Of a DNA stretch of 64,000 bases, positions 11,456-22,234 are shown piece after piece. The DNA comes from Polytrichum commune. Lineage: Eukaryota; Streptophyta; Polytrichopsida; Polytrichales; Polytrichaceae. The translations under genes and the position numbers were made by a program. The DNA is taken from assembly GCA_950295325.1 (NCBI GenBank), contig OX485803.1, positions 808,001 through 872,000 on the forward strand. The letters run 5' to 3'. Numbering within the stretch: the stretch's first letter is position 1; each line of letters starts with the position of its first letter. The notes under the pieces were generated by a model. The model did not search any database. It was not told where the DNA came from and was given only the letters and a program-made list of their open reading frames with translations.

Positions 11456-11700
11456 ACCTTCAAAAACTCTTGAATGAAGTGGTGGTAGTAGTTGGCTAGG
11501 CCAACAAATGACCTAAGAATTTTTTTGAATGAAGGGCCAATTCTCCTTTTGGATTGCTTTGACATTCTTCATGTTCATCCACCAACGTCCTTTGTCACCA
11601 CATACCTCAAGAACTCAATCTCTCGTTGAGCAAAGTTATTTTTCACTCCTTGGCGGTAATTTTTTTAGGCAACACATTGGTGAATACATCCTTGTATCTC
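11456..11700 (-). pseudogene. RT remnant with catalytic core deleted
   Basis: Minus-strand reading goes from YKDVFTNVLPKKITAKE, the beginning of a gypsy RT, almost directly to a NERLSS..VTKDV block and VGLANYYHHFIQEF, which normally lie after the YxDD active site. The catalytic palm is therefore missing. Confidence 0.65.
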
Positions 11701-12140
11701 ACCAACATCCCACCAATGTGATTTGGGGGAGTCCATCTTTCCTCGCCTCCCCATACGTTCTTTGGAGTTGCTCCAATTGAACCACGACAATTATGTTTAT
11801 ATTTTGCATTTGGTCCATTAAGACCAAATTCAACTTGGGTCCTCCTACCATAGGAGTCCTTGTCAATTTGAACTTCAATTCTTTGCTATTATGACACATC
11901 ATAATGCATTGCAAACACCCGGCTTGCACCTCACATCTATCATGTGAGTTTCAAAGAAGGCGGCCTTCACAATGACATGCATTTCATCTATTTCACTTGG
12001 TGTGAAATTTTGACAAAAATCCAATGTCCCACATTGAAAGGTTACATGCATCGCGGCCTCCTTTGTCTCATGCGGTTTGCCCTTTCCAAACCGCACCTTG
12101 GTGAGCTTGCCCGCTCTATCAATCGCCAAGCCCCAACTCC
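11700..12140 (-). pseudogene. Retroviral-type protease region
   Basis: Frames 11899-12129 and 11699-11929 carry CGTLDFCQNFTPSEIDEMHV and MVGGPKLNLVLMDQMQ. The position between gag and RT fits protease. The DSG/DTG catalytic triplet is not visible, so this rests mainly on order. Confidence 0.4.
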
Positions 12141-12263
12141 CTTGTGAGTTTTGGGCTCAAGAAGGAATGGCTTGCCTCTTTGTCAACACATGAGACTTGG
12201 CCTCGGCTTAAGGCTACTAGCCTTGGCCACAATGCCATCGTCTTACATTTGGTCCTCCGCAAC

Positions 12264-12545
12264 TTGGCTTGGCTTGGTCCGCAAAGCCAACTTCAAACAT
12301 TTCGTGCGCGGGACAAATTGGTTTGGTGCCACAAAACCAATTTCTAATAGTTTGTCCGCAAAACAAACATGTTTTGACTTGGTAGCACAAAGCCACCTTC
12401 CCACACTCCGTCCGCGGCACGAACATGAATTGCCTTGGTAGGACAAACCCACCTCCCAACATTCCGTCCGCGGCACAAGTATGATTTGCTTTGGAAGCAT
12501 AAAGCCACCTTTCAACATTCCGTCCGCGGCACCAACATGTTTTGC
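12264..12545. repeat. 56-bp tandem repeat, about 5 units
   Basis: Units start near 12264, 12321, 12377, 12433 and 12489. Each has a GGTAGCACAAAGCCACCTTC-like core followed by CCGTCCGCGGCAC. On the minus strand they encode a repeating Cys-containing block (VPRTECGKVALCYQ). It lies between gag and protease remnants. Confidence 0.8.
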
Positions 12546-12699
12546 CTAAGTAAAATGGACCAAACAATTTGCACTCATTTCTTTGGGACCTACTTTTGCT
12601 AAAGCCACTTGTGGTGATGCGCCGCCAAACTTCTCTTTGGGACCATCGGCTTCAATGCTCTTGCGAACTTGATGGTCCCCACCATGTTCTCAAGAAGCC

Positions 12700-13175
12700 T
12701 TGGGGACTTAAACAAGGCATCCACCACCCGCTTTTAAAACCCCACCTAAAACGATGCATTTCTTAGAAAGCTCGTCCGTTTTAGGTGTATCCTTCATTTG
12801 TGCGTTTAAATAGCGCACATAGGCCATAAGAGGCCATGGGTGCCTCATTAGCACCAAGTTCATTTCAACATCCGAACCTTCGAAGCATCTCGAATTGAAT
12901 TTCAATCCAACATTAATACCCTCCAAGGTTTTGGGTGCATTCGGTATTCTAGGCCCCAAATGTTTTTTTTTTTTTGCGGGAGCCCTTTTCAAAGCACTCC
13001 TCCATTTTCCTTACCAAATCCACCCTCATGCACACCATTGTCATTAGAACCAATGGTATGGTCAAATTCCACTTGCACATGATCCTTGTTCCAATTTGAG
13101 CCTCACAACCTTTTGGAAACCCCGGGCTCACCATCATAACCCGCATTTTTGATAGCCATGTTTCCCTCAAAGTGC
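12700..13175 (-). pseudogene. Gag-region remnant
   Basis: First sequence after the primer-binding site. Short frames 12949-13170 and 12708-12992 overlap. They are rich in Met, Lys and Arg, but I see no zinc knuckle. The call rests on position. Confidence 0.35.
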
Positions 13176-13189
13176 GAGCTCAAAACTTG

Positions 13190-13208
13190 GAACCCTGCTC
13201 TGATACCA
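13190..13208 (-). promoter_or_regulatory. Primer-binding site, initiator tRNA-Met
   Basis: On the minus strand TGGTATCAGAGC (13197-13208) begins two bases inside the 5' LTR and continues AGGGTTC. It is complementary to the 3' end of initiator tRNA-Met, the usual primer of plant Ty3/gypsy elements. Confidence 0.9.
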
Positions 13209-13210
13209 AG

Positions 13211-14184
13211 TGTCGCAACCCTTGCTAGGTCCCTTAATAATCTTGCCAATTTTTCTTTCTAGCAAAGGTTACGAGCGCTAACCCTTCGCATACCGCCATG
13301 CTAATGGTTAGCTCCTCTTACCCCGGACCACATAGTTCATAGAAGGGGAACCAACCCTCCTACTTTGCTTTCGGGACTCACCCCTTAATCGCTAACCCAT
13401 TTCTTTGATGTGGACTTCCATCCATGGAAGTCCAATCCTATGTTGATCATCGTGTTGCCGGAGCAACACTACAACAACCCGAACCATACTAGGCAACTAT
13501 GGCCTCACAATGGGCCAATGCCCATGGAGGCCGTGCCGTTCGGCCTCGGGTGGGTGAGGCCACACCACCTCACCCATATAAGCCTCTAGGACTTCACGCG
13601 GGGCCCCTACCCCACCGTCAACCAACCTCTTGTCTCTCTACCAAGAGTTGGGGCCAAGTGGACATTTTCCTTTAGCTGCTGGGCCTAGAACCCCCTAGCA
13701 GCTTCAGACGATCATAACTTCCTTGTATGATGTCTGATCATAACAACCAACCACTCCATCTTCATCTACGCTTCACGTAGATGCCGATGGACTCCTCACT
13801 TGCCCCATTCGGACAAGTATTGAGGACGTTATGCCTGTTTGAACCTTGGCAGTCCCGGGAATCACTCCCAGGCACTGCTGTACCAGGGCGCTGTCCCGGG
13901 ACAGCGCCCCACTCAAATGGCCATAACTCCTAGCTCACACCTCCGATTGAGGTGTTCTTGAGCTTTCTAGAATCACCATGCCATGAGCTACGCATAGCTC
14001 ATGGCCTTACCCTTGTGCCTCCCAGTCTTCGTGGGTGGGAGGCGTTCCCAACGCCCGGGGCCCTCACCCACACTAGGATCACTTGGGCCCTCTCACCAAC
14101 GGCGCCACAAGTCCCGGGTGTCACTCCGGGGTCCCCCTTGTGCCCATGGTGTTTCGGCCACTCCTCATGGAGAGGTGCGCGACA
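13211..14184 (-). repeat. Chromovirus 5' LTR (right)
   Basis: 974 bp, read alongside the left LTR without finding a difference. Followed by the TCTAT duplication at 14185-14189. Confidence 0.9.
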
Positions 14185-14589
14185 TCTATACTATGTCTTC
14201 TTACACTCCTTAATCTCGGGTAATGTCACATCCTTGTACTTCTCTAAAGTCCACCCGGCCGCTTTGGCCACGCATGCCTTCAAAGATATCCCTCTTGTGA
14301 AGCGAGTCCTTGCCGTCGACTTCACACTACTACATGAGTTCTCGCTTATTGATTCCATGAATTACACAAGTTTAAGTATTGATAAATATTTGTCACTTAT
14401 TGTAATTTTCTCCTCACGCTTCAACCTCCATATTGGTTTAATGAACTAATGGTTATCCCTAATGGAACCAAGCAAACTTCCTTTGTTCCCCTAGACTTTA
14501 CTAGCTAATAGTGTAACTTTCCCATTACTTCTCGGAATGTCCTGAAATTTTATCTGTAACTAGAGAGACAAAGCAAAAAACATCTCACC

Positions 14590-15130
14590 AATTTGTAAGC
14601 CTATCCCATTTTCTGTCCGACAGTTATGACCATTTTAGTGTGTCAGTCTACCCAGATTTCAGAATGTCATAACTTCCTCTCACAAGCTCCAAAGAACTTT
14701 AAATTTTGGGAGAAATCACAAAAACTAATTGTTTATGACCCCCTGAAATTTCAAACTATTTTCATTTTCTGCCAAAATGTTATGGCCTTTTTAGTCTGCA
14801 ACTCTTGAAAACACTTCAGAATGATATATCTCCTTCTCATCTATTTGGAATGACTTGAAATTTGTACCACAACTAGGAAACCTAAGAACAAAGCATCCCT
14901 AAAAATTTCATACATTTCCAAGCCTCTATCTAGAAGTTATGCCCATTTCAGCTCGAAAATGTAGGCGAAGTTCAGAATGTCATAACTGCTGCTCTAGTAC
15001 TCCAAACATCCTCAGATTTTGACCATGTTCATATAAACAAGTTTTTTACTAACCCTCTAAATTTCAACGAAGTATCTTCTTCTGCTCGGAAGTTATGCCC
15101 CTTACAACCTAGACTACTCAAGAAATACCC
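14590..15130. repeat. Three ~156-bp imperfect repeats in family C LTR
   Basis: TTCAGAATGTCATAACTT-type motifs recur at about 14659, 14815 and 14971, each followed by a CTCCAAA-like block and an AAATTT-rich block. Confidence 0.6.
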
Positions 15131-15721
15131 AAGAAATATGAACTCAAATACTACAACTTGAAGCCATAAAATATCTTAAAATTATTCACACCAAAACTAA
15201 TTCTAACAAGAGGTCAAGCCCTCTTCAAGGCCAACTAGCCTTGGCTCTCCAACTAAAAACTAAGCACACACATGTGCTCCAATCTTGCTTTCCACACACC
15301 CACACTTATAACACGTGGGGTGCCTTGGAGCACGAAGGAAAGAGAGGATGAATGAGGGAAGAATGAAGGATTATATAGTGAGTTTGAGGGGGTGAGCACC
15401 CTCAAGGCTCACGATAAGCCCTCGAGATCTCCTCCTACTTTGTAGGCTCTAATCCTATCTCCTAAGCCTTCCTCCCTCAAATGATCAACAAAGATCCTAA
15501 TTCAAACATTTAACTAACATTGGCTTTCTACCTACCACACTTTACCAAGGTTTGTCCTTCTCCTACTTAAATCCACTCCACAAAAGGCTAATGTTTCAAA
15601 CTAAGCTTTCTTCAAGCTTCATTCTTTTTATATTTTTGTGAATAATCATAAATCACCAAAACACCACTTGTAATGTTTTACAAGTGTTAACAACCAATGT
15701 GGGCATCAATTTGGGCTCACA

Positions 15722-15944
15722 GGGGGCTACATAGGGACATCGCCCAACATTCCAAGGGACTTATGATGGGACAATAGTGACCTAGTAATGGCTTGTAAGA
15801 TTGCCGCGGCTAGAACATCCATAACTTCATGAATGTTTGTCCGCATGGAGTAAGTAAGTTGATTGACATCAGTGTGAAGAATAAATGATGATGGATTGGT
15901 CGCTCAATGGAAACAAAGATCAAATGACGAAGTTATCAAGGTCT
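15722..15944 (-). mobile_element. Inverted partial LTR, family B, last piece
   Basis: Continues the inverted LTR broken at 5679 and 7052. The minus strand matches LTR B to about its position 16390, for example the AACGAAGTTAT block. It abuts the direct LTR starting at 15945. Confidence 0.75.
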
Positions 15945-16899
15945 TGTTGCAATTCTTGCTAGCACCCCTTAAGTTATTTTGACTGCTTAGTAACTCTTTT
16001 AAGTGTCATGAGTGCTAACTTGCACATCCCACACACATACATAATTAACTCCCCATACCGCGGACCTCCAAGCTTATAGCTTGCTAACCAACCCTCTTAT
16101 GCATGCATTCGGGACTCTCCCCTTAGTAGATAGCTAATGGTTAAATGTGGACTTCCATCCATAAAAATCCAAGTTTGAGTTGATCATCACATTGCCATAG
16201 CAACATTATAACAACCTGGAGTATAGTTGCCAAGTATACTTGGGGTGGGGTTGCTCAACAACACCGTCTTACCCATATAAGCCTCTAGGATTTTGGGCAG
16301 GGCCCCTACCCCATCATCAAGTAACATTTTGTCTCTGTCCTAAGGGTTGGGGCCAAATAGATAATTTTCCCTTAGCCAGTGGGACTAGAAACCCCCAGCA
16401 ACTTCAAGCATTCATAACTTCGTTGTATGATCTATGATTCTATCAAGCGCCCATTCCATCGACATCTAATCTTGGCTTACTAAATGTCGATAGACTCCTC
16501 ATTTTTCCCATTTGGGCAAATACTACGGAAGTTATGATTGTTCTAACCTTGGCAATCTCGGGCCCCACTCTCATGTCACTGCTATCCCACCACAATGCCG
16601 AGCATTGTCCCTAGATAGCCCCCCTTCAAATTGCCATATCTCCTGGCTCATATTTCCAATTGGGGAGTTTTTGAGCATTTTAGAATCCGAACGGCATAAG
16701 CTATTGAATGGTCATAGCATTATCCTCGTGACTCCTACTCTCCGTGGGTGGAAGGCGTTCTCAGCGCCCAAGGCCCCCACCCACACTAGGATCACTTGGA
16801 TCCTTTCACCTATGATGCCCCAAGTCTTGTGTGTCACTTCGGGATCCCTCCCCTGTGCCCATGGCGTTGCAGGTATTAGTCATAGAGAGGTGCATAAGA
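15945..16899 (+). mobile_element. LTR, family B (related to the chromovirus LTR)
   Basis: Starts TGTTGCAATTCTTGCTAGC, aligned with TGTCGCAACCCTTGCTAGG of the young LTR. Shared blocks include GGACTTCCATCCAT, CACACTAGGATCACTTGG and GAGAGGTGC at the 3' end. The 3' terminus is degraded (GTGCATAAGA). It forms a head-to-head pair with the inverted piece. A second copy runs from 63189 to the window end. Confidence 0.75.
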
Positions 16900-17336
16900 T
16901 GAACATTTTTTACTTCCTCTTTATTATGTTCAAAATTAATTAAGTTTAAAGTATTTGACTTCTTTGGTGATAACTGTTATTTTTAAGTAGGATACTAACT
17001 CATAAAATTGGTCAGATGTATGGACTTCTTCTAGTGTCTCCAAGTAATGATCTTCTAATTCCTATAATTGTTCAATTGCTTCACTTTCATCTGTATGTCA
17101 TAATCATATGTACGTCACATTTATTCGTAAATCACCTTCAACTATATATTTCATTCATCCCAAACCTATTATATCATCCCTTATGGAATCATTTTTCATC
17201 CAACCTAAAACATTATGGCTTCCTCTAAAATTCATACATCACTACCGCGATGGGGGGTTTGTTCAAGATATCTAACTTGCACTAAATTTCACATTGGCCA
17301 TCTTTGTTTGGATTGGCCAAGTAATGAGAGGGTTGG

Positions 17337-17397
17337 AGGTCAAGCCACCTTCCGAAGAATAGTATTCGGATAGGTGACCGTTTGCCACCCTCCAAGC
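17337..17397 (+). repeat. 5S-rRNA-like tract (C-box part)
   Basis: GAATAGTATTCGGATAGGTG plus ACC closely resembles the plant 5S GAGTAGTACTAGGATGGGTG plus ACC, and TCAAGCC stands where the A-box sequence would be. The 5' half of 5S is not recognisable. More likely a 5S-derived SINE or relic than a gene. Confidence 0.45.
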
Positions 17398-17413
17398 CAA
17401 CACTCTAATCAAA

Positions 17414-17445
17414 ACTAAAGCTAGAGCTTTAGCTCTAGTTTTAGT
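17414..17445. repeat. Short hairpin
   Basis: ACTAAAGCTAGAGCT (17414-17428) and AGCTCTAGTTTTAGT (17431-17445) are inverted copies with one mismatch and a 2-base loop. Confidence 0.8.
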
Positions 17446-19739
17446 CTCTTATTTAATCTCATATTTAATATCCAACTTTATATCTAATTTTATCTTCAAC
17501 TACCTATCTCTACCTCATGCCTTTAAGCCGTAATTGCTGCAAAATCAGAGAAGAGTTTAAGGCTAAAAAACTAATGTGACCAAAAGAATATGTAAACAAA
17601 GACTTATATAACCAACAACAATATAACCTAGAACTGCAACTAGTTGTAGCCTTCGCTTTAGTGACAACACATCCGCATGCAGTTCACTCCAACATGAATC
17701 CATACAACAATAGCCTAACATGGTTTAGAAATTCTTTTATTCAACATTGATATGGTTTATAACCCATTTTGCTTAGCATTCATATTATTACTTTTCTAAG
17801 AATTTAACGCATCTATCTACATGGAAAGGGGGGAAAGAAAGAGCATCCTAACCGCAAGAAAAATGAGAGTGAACCCCTGCACTAATCTTCGTGGAACTAC
17901 CCCCTTCCAACCACAAAGCCTTACCGGCCATAGATCTAGCCACGCCTACATCTAACAGTTAGCCTCTACGGCCGACTTCACCTAGCTATCCTTCTCTAAA
18001 CTCCTAAATCCAATGGTCTACATCCGCCACCCTTTTGATCCAACAACCTTCATTTGCCTCGACGTCATCTGCTTGATGATTTATTCCTTCGACGTTGTCC
18101 TCCGCTGATACCTTCATCCACTCAACGTCATCCTCCGCTTATGCCTTCATCCGCTTAATGCCGTGCAAGTCTTTATATATTAACTAATTGTCTCAACAAA
18201 TGCTAACTAACATGTATTTGTTTAATTTCTAAGAACCAACTTCCTTTCTTACTTGATTGTGAGTTTAAATTCGAACCGCGAGCGGGTTTGGATGGCTTAC
18301 AACTTCTTAGATATTGTGAGATTGTTCACATCATTTTAACTTAATAACAATCAATTACATTGCAAGTAATTGAAGACATACTTATTATTGAAATGTTTTG
18401 GTTCTTAATTACATATCACAATATGGAATAGCTTTCTTTATGTTAAGAGACTTATGGTAATGAAAAGCAAATATGGTAAAATATGTGAGAGGGAAGCGGT
18501 AGAGTTATGATGTTTCTATGACAATTACATACTACACTCTTTCTTACTCTCTCTCTCATTATCTTGCCTCCGTATCATTCGCACATGTGGTTTATTAATC
18601 TTACAAGAATCTCTCAATATCAAGGTTCCCTTCCTTGCTTTAGCAATTTTATAATCAAATTTCTCACCTTAAAGTATTTGCTTCCAATCATGCATCTATT
18701 CTCACCTCATGTGCGTATCTATAATCAATCCTTATACAATTTACTTCTCTTTCACTTATACAAATATTCTCACCTCATGTGAGTTTCTATACATAGCACG
18801 CTTCAAGTAATAAGATGTCGCTTGATCATAACTTCTTGACTCAATAGCGTCTATGCTAACAATTACTTTGCCTCTACCTTGAGAAGCTATGGAGAAAGTT
18901 TGAGCTTGAAGCTCTTTACATTCAAAATGGTAAAGGTACAAAGGCCCTGGCTTTTGTAGCCTATCTCTCGTGAATAACGTGTGCGTACTCTAATCCTAAT
19001 TCTATATCTAGTGAGAGATGGCGCCTAGCATGTGCCTCTCTCCTAAAATGCAATATCTTTTTTTCTTCTTGAAGAATGCCCACTAAAATCTCAATTTGGG
19101 AGTACATATCCTTCATCCTCAAAATATGGTAGATTGTAATCTAAAATAAACCTATGCATTATGTAGATGTGTGGAGATTTATGGGAATTGCCAAGAATTA
19201 ATTCCTTGGCCTTCATTTTCTTCCACTTCCCATTACTTTTACCTAGGTGGCCTATGAATTATCTAAGTGGCCTGAGGATGATTAAAACAAACTAGAGCTT
19301 ACTAATCCAAGTGTCTTTGAAGTGGCTCACATATCTTAATTGCTTATTAATACCGGGTGGCTCACTAATTTGAGGTGATCTTTCTAGTTTTAATTGGCTC
19401 ATTAATTTTTGGGTGTGGCTCACCCACATCTAAGTCCCCCCCCCCCCCCGCCCCTTAACTAATCCTTGTCATTAATACCCGGCCTTAACCCCATGGCGGC
19501 TCTCTCATAAAGTCATGGTTTTCGTACCCTCGTGACTCAATGCCCTCTCACCCTTGGCCGCTCATGGTGTTTACTCTTTGGCGTTCTTTCTTTGTCCTAA
19601 GTCCCCGACTATGTCCTTCGGTGGTCCTTGGTTCTCCTTTTTTGTTCCAGTGTTGCCGGCTCTATCCTTGGTTATTCTTGGTGCTTCCTATCTGATTCCG
19701 TGTTGCTCCACATTATGTTGCTATTGAGTTTGTTTCTAT

Positions 19740-20540
19740 AGCACCCTTTCTGTGCTTGAATCGCCTAACCCCTTTGATTGTTCTAATAATGATAAACATA
19801 TTCTTCAACGGACATTTACATGTCAATATCTTCGTTTGCCTACCTACACACCGAAAACTAGAAAAATGCACCATTCTACACCCACTCCTATCCCAACCAA
19901 GGTGGACAATACTACCACGTGTTATAATCACAGCAAGAATACGAGGCATTATCCACACAAAAACTATTAAACACCTCCAAGACCTACACATCCCAAACTC
20001 CAAAATCCATAAACTAATGGAAACTTTTTCACAAATTGCTATAAAGTACCTAACACATAATATTTTGAACAAAATTAAATTGGAAAAGAAACAAGCCCGG
20101 ATCTCATTTGACTAAACTACCCACTAATTCTAAAACTTAAAACTAACATGAAACGCATAGATCTGACACTAACCACACGGTTCACCTATGAAATTAGGCA
20201 CTAAGCCATCCCGGCTCCCATGCCCACGTAGGCATGGGAACGAGGTGGTGAATGGACATTACATGTCAATGAAAAAACATTGACATTCATTTTTCTTTTC
20301 TTTTTTTGGTTTTTACATTGATGAACTTGAAACAGATAGATAGATAGAAACTCCGGTCCCTGGGGTAGGGGCCGGCGTGAATAAAGTGTCCGTTCGTAAT
20401 GCCAATAACCCGATGCCCACAGGACAAAGGGAAATTGGGGCTATACTACTCTCCCCTTTCGAGGATGGACACTATAGTAGTCAGAAACCGAATAAAGAAA
20501 GCTAGCTGCAGCTGGCAGCCGTTTACTGTTGTTTTGTTGG
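19740..20540 (+). mobile_element. LINE 3' end fragment
   Basis: The frame 19756-20115 resembles the C-terminus of the large LINE's ORF2: WTILPRVIITARIRGIIH aligns with WKVDPLIVITAGARGTMH on the minus strand at about 21.8-21.9 kb. The rest, to about 20540, is probably its 3' untranslated region, including GGGGTAGGGGCCGGCGTG. No upstream ORF2 is present, as expected for a 5'-truncated LINE. Confidence 0.6.
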
Positions 20541-21413
20541 TGTTATAAGGTGTGATTTTGTGGCGTTGGTGTTTGCCAAGTCATGTTTCCTCGGTTGGTT
20601 GAGGGAGGATGTTATCAGAGACTATGCATCAAGTTCGTTGTTTCAAGAGCAAATTTCCTAACCACTTTGCGTTCACACTTGAACGTTACTAGTTCTTGGG
20701 TGTATTTGGTTCTATCTTTGGTCCATTCTATGTTAATGTGGATGTTAACTGTAGTTATGCGTTATTAGTTATTGGTCTATTTGGTCTTTTTTATTTTTGC
20801 TCTATTCTATTTTAATGTGGATGTTAACTATAGTTATACGTTACTAGGTCTTGGTCTATTTGGTCCTTTCAATTTTTGGTCCATTCCATTTTAATGTGGA
20901 TGTTATCCATTCGAAGTTAATGTGGATGTTAACTATAGTTACACATATATAGTTACATATATTATATGTATCTAGTCAAGTATGTTTATTTCTTAAATGA
21001 CTTCTTTAATCACTAGCCAATTTTAAAATTTATTATTTTTTGGGTTACGTAACTTCTTTTTACACTTTAATTACTAATTATAAGGCAGAAAAGGTGTCCA
21101 AGTTGCTTGAGAGCTATATTATTGAAAATTTTAATTATATATAGTTATGAACATATTGCGTTCAACTTTTAATTAATTATATATAATTATAATTAATTGA
21201 ATATTTTAGCAAACCAAATTTAAACCACTATGGTTAAGATATTTGGAACTACCAGTTGAAAGGAGTCTTGACTCATAGTTGTATGTAATATATAAGCCCT
21301 AGGGTTGGGTGGAACATGCCTCTTCAACCTTATTATTGTGATATTCGCCTTCGCATCTTTTGCTCTTGTGTCTACTCCATTACTGTTTTTTGCTTTTGTA
21401 ATTTGTTGTAAAT
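20541..21413. other. Intervening region with a tandem array
   Basis: No gene seen. The left part holds the 78-bp array and the remainder is AT-rich. Confidence 0.4.
20683..20945. repeat. 78-bp tandem repeat, about 3 units
   Basis: Units start at 20683 (ACGTTACTAG), 20759 (GCGTTATTAG) and 20838 (ACGTTACTAG), each containing TTTTAATGTGGATGTTAACT or a close variant. Confidence 0.8.
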
Positions 21414-21653
21414 TACCTCTAAGTATGTTTTTTGCAAAAACCGCTATTTATGTAAAAACGTTTTACCTCTAAGTATGTTTTTTGCAAAAACCGCTATTTA
21501 TGTAAAAACATTTTACCTCTAAGTATGTTTTTTGCAAAAACCGCTATTTATGTAAAAACGTTTTACCTCTAAGTATGTTTTTTGTAAAAACTGCTATTTA
21601 TATAAAAACGTTTTACCTCTGAGTATGTTTTTTGCAAAAACCGCTATTTATGT
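21414..21653 (-). repeat. 50-bp tandem repeat at the LINE 3' end
   Basis: Five nearly identical 50-bp units begin with AAGTATGTTTTTTGCAAAAA at 21421, 21471, 21521, 21571 and 21621. On the LINE strand they follow the ORF2 stop (about 21685) directly, so they sit in its 3' untranslated region. Confidence 0.9.
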
Positions 21654-21684
21654 CTTTATTTGTTTTCTTTGTCTTGGCTCATTT

Positions 21685-22234
21685 ATTCTGTGGGGATTGC
21701 TTGATTGTTTTGTATAGGTCTCTTATGTATGAGGATTGAGCTAGCGAATTGTATGGCAATAGTGTTTATTGCTTTGAATGTATTTTTAACATTGTTTTCG
21801 GGAATTTTAAATGTTTGTGCAAGTTGTTTCATTGATGGGATGTGCATGGTTCCTCTAGCTCCTGCTGTTATGACTATAAGTGGGTCTACTTTCCATCCTT
21901 GTTAGGTGATGTCGTTAATTAATGGTTGGTATTTTTGGATTTTGTTGTTGATTGTATCTTGTGAGAATCTATCATTAGTGTATGTAAATTCGATGAATTG
22001 TACCGTTAGGTTGTTGGTTGGGTGTGGTGGTGGGGTGCCTTGGTACGGGAGTTCTTTTATACATAGAAGGTCAGGTTTGAGTCTAGCGTTGCAGTGGCAT
22101 CTTTGTTGTGTACATGTACATGTTAGAAGCCATGTTGGGACTGTATTTTCTTGTGGCTTGTTGTTAAATGTTCATGCGTTCATGAGAGTGTAGCATCTTG
22201 ACTTTTGTGATGATAGGATTAGTTTTCTTAATTC
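21685..22234 (-). pseudogene. LINE ORF2 C-terminal extension
   Basis: After an in-frame stop at 22235 the reading continues in part as PLIVITAGARGTMHIPSMK and further residues to NNQAIPTE. It is matched by the separate LINE 3' fragment at 19740, which supports it as once-coding sequence. Confidence 0.5.

Larger units (their letters stand above)
7195..14184 (-). mobile_element. Ty3/gypsy chromovirus, internally deleted, very young
   Basis: Two 974-bp direct LTRs (7195-8168, 13211-14184) appear identical by eye, begin TGTCGC and end GCGACA, and the element is flanked by TCTAT (7190-7194, 14185-14189). The coding strand is minus: PBS beside the right LTR, polypurine tract beside the left LTR. 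Going leftward, remnants of gag, protease, a truncated RT, RNase H, integrase and a chromodomain occur in broken frames. The RT core carrying YxDD is absent. Identical LTRs with a wrecked interior mean that it was probably mobilised by enzymes supplied in trans. Confidence 0.9.
7053..15721. mobile_element. Solo LTR, family C, split by the chromovirus
   Basis: Starts TGTCACC (7053) and ends CTCACA (15721). GGGGG stands on both sides (7048-7052, 15722-15726), while the paralogous locus near 62968 has one GGGGG and no insert. Without the nested chromovirus (7195-14184 plus TSD) it is about 1.67 kb. It has LTR-like ends and no coding frame, so a solo LTR is the simplest reading. Its right part (14590-15130) contains about three copies of a roughly 156-bp unit marked by TTCAGAATGTCATAACTT. 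Confidence 0.75.
16900..19739. other. Unassigned AT-rich region
   Basis: No convincing coding frame in 2.8 kb. It contains the 5S-like tract, a short hairpin and a C-rich run at about 19437-19455. Frames such as 18564-18782 lack protein-like composition. Confidence 0.4.
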
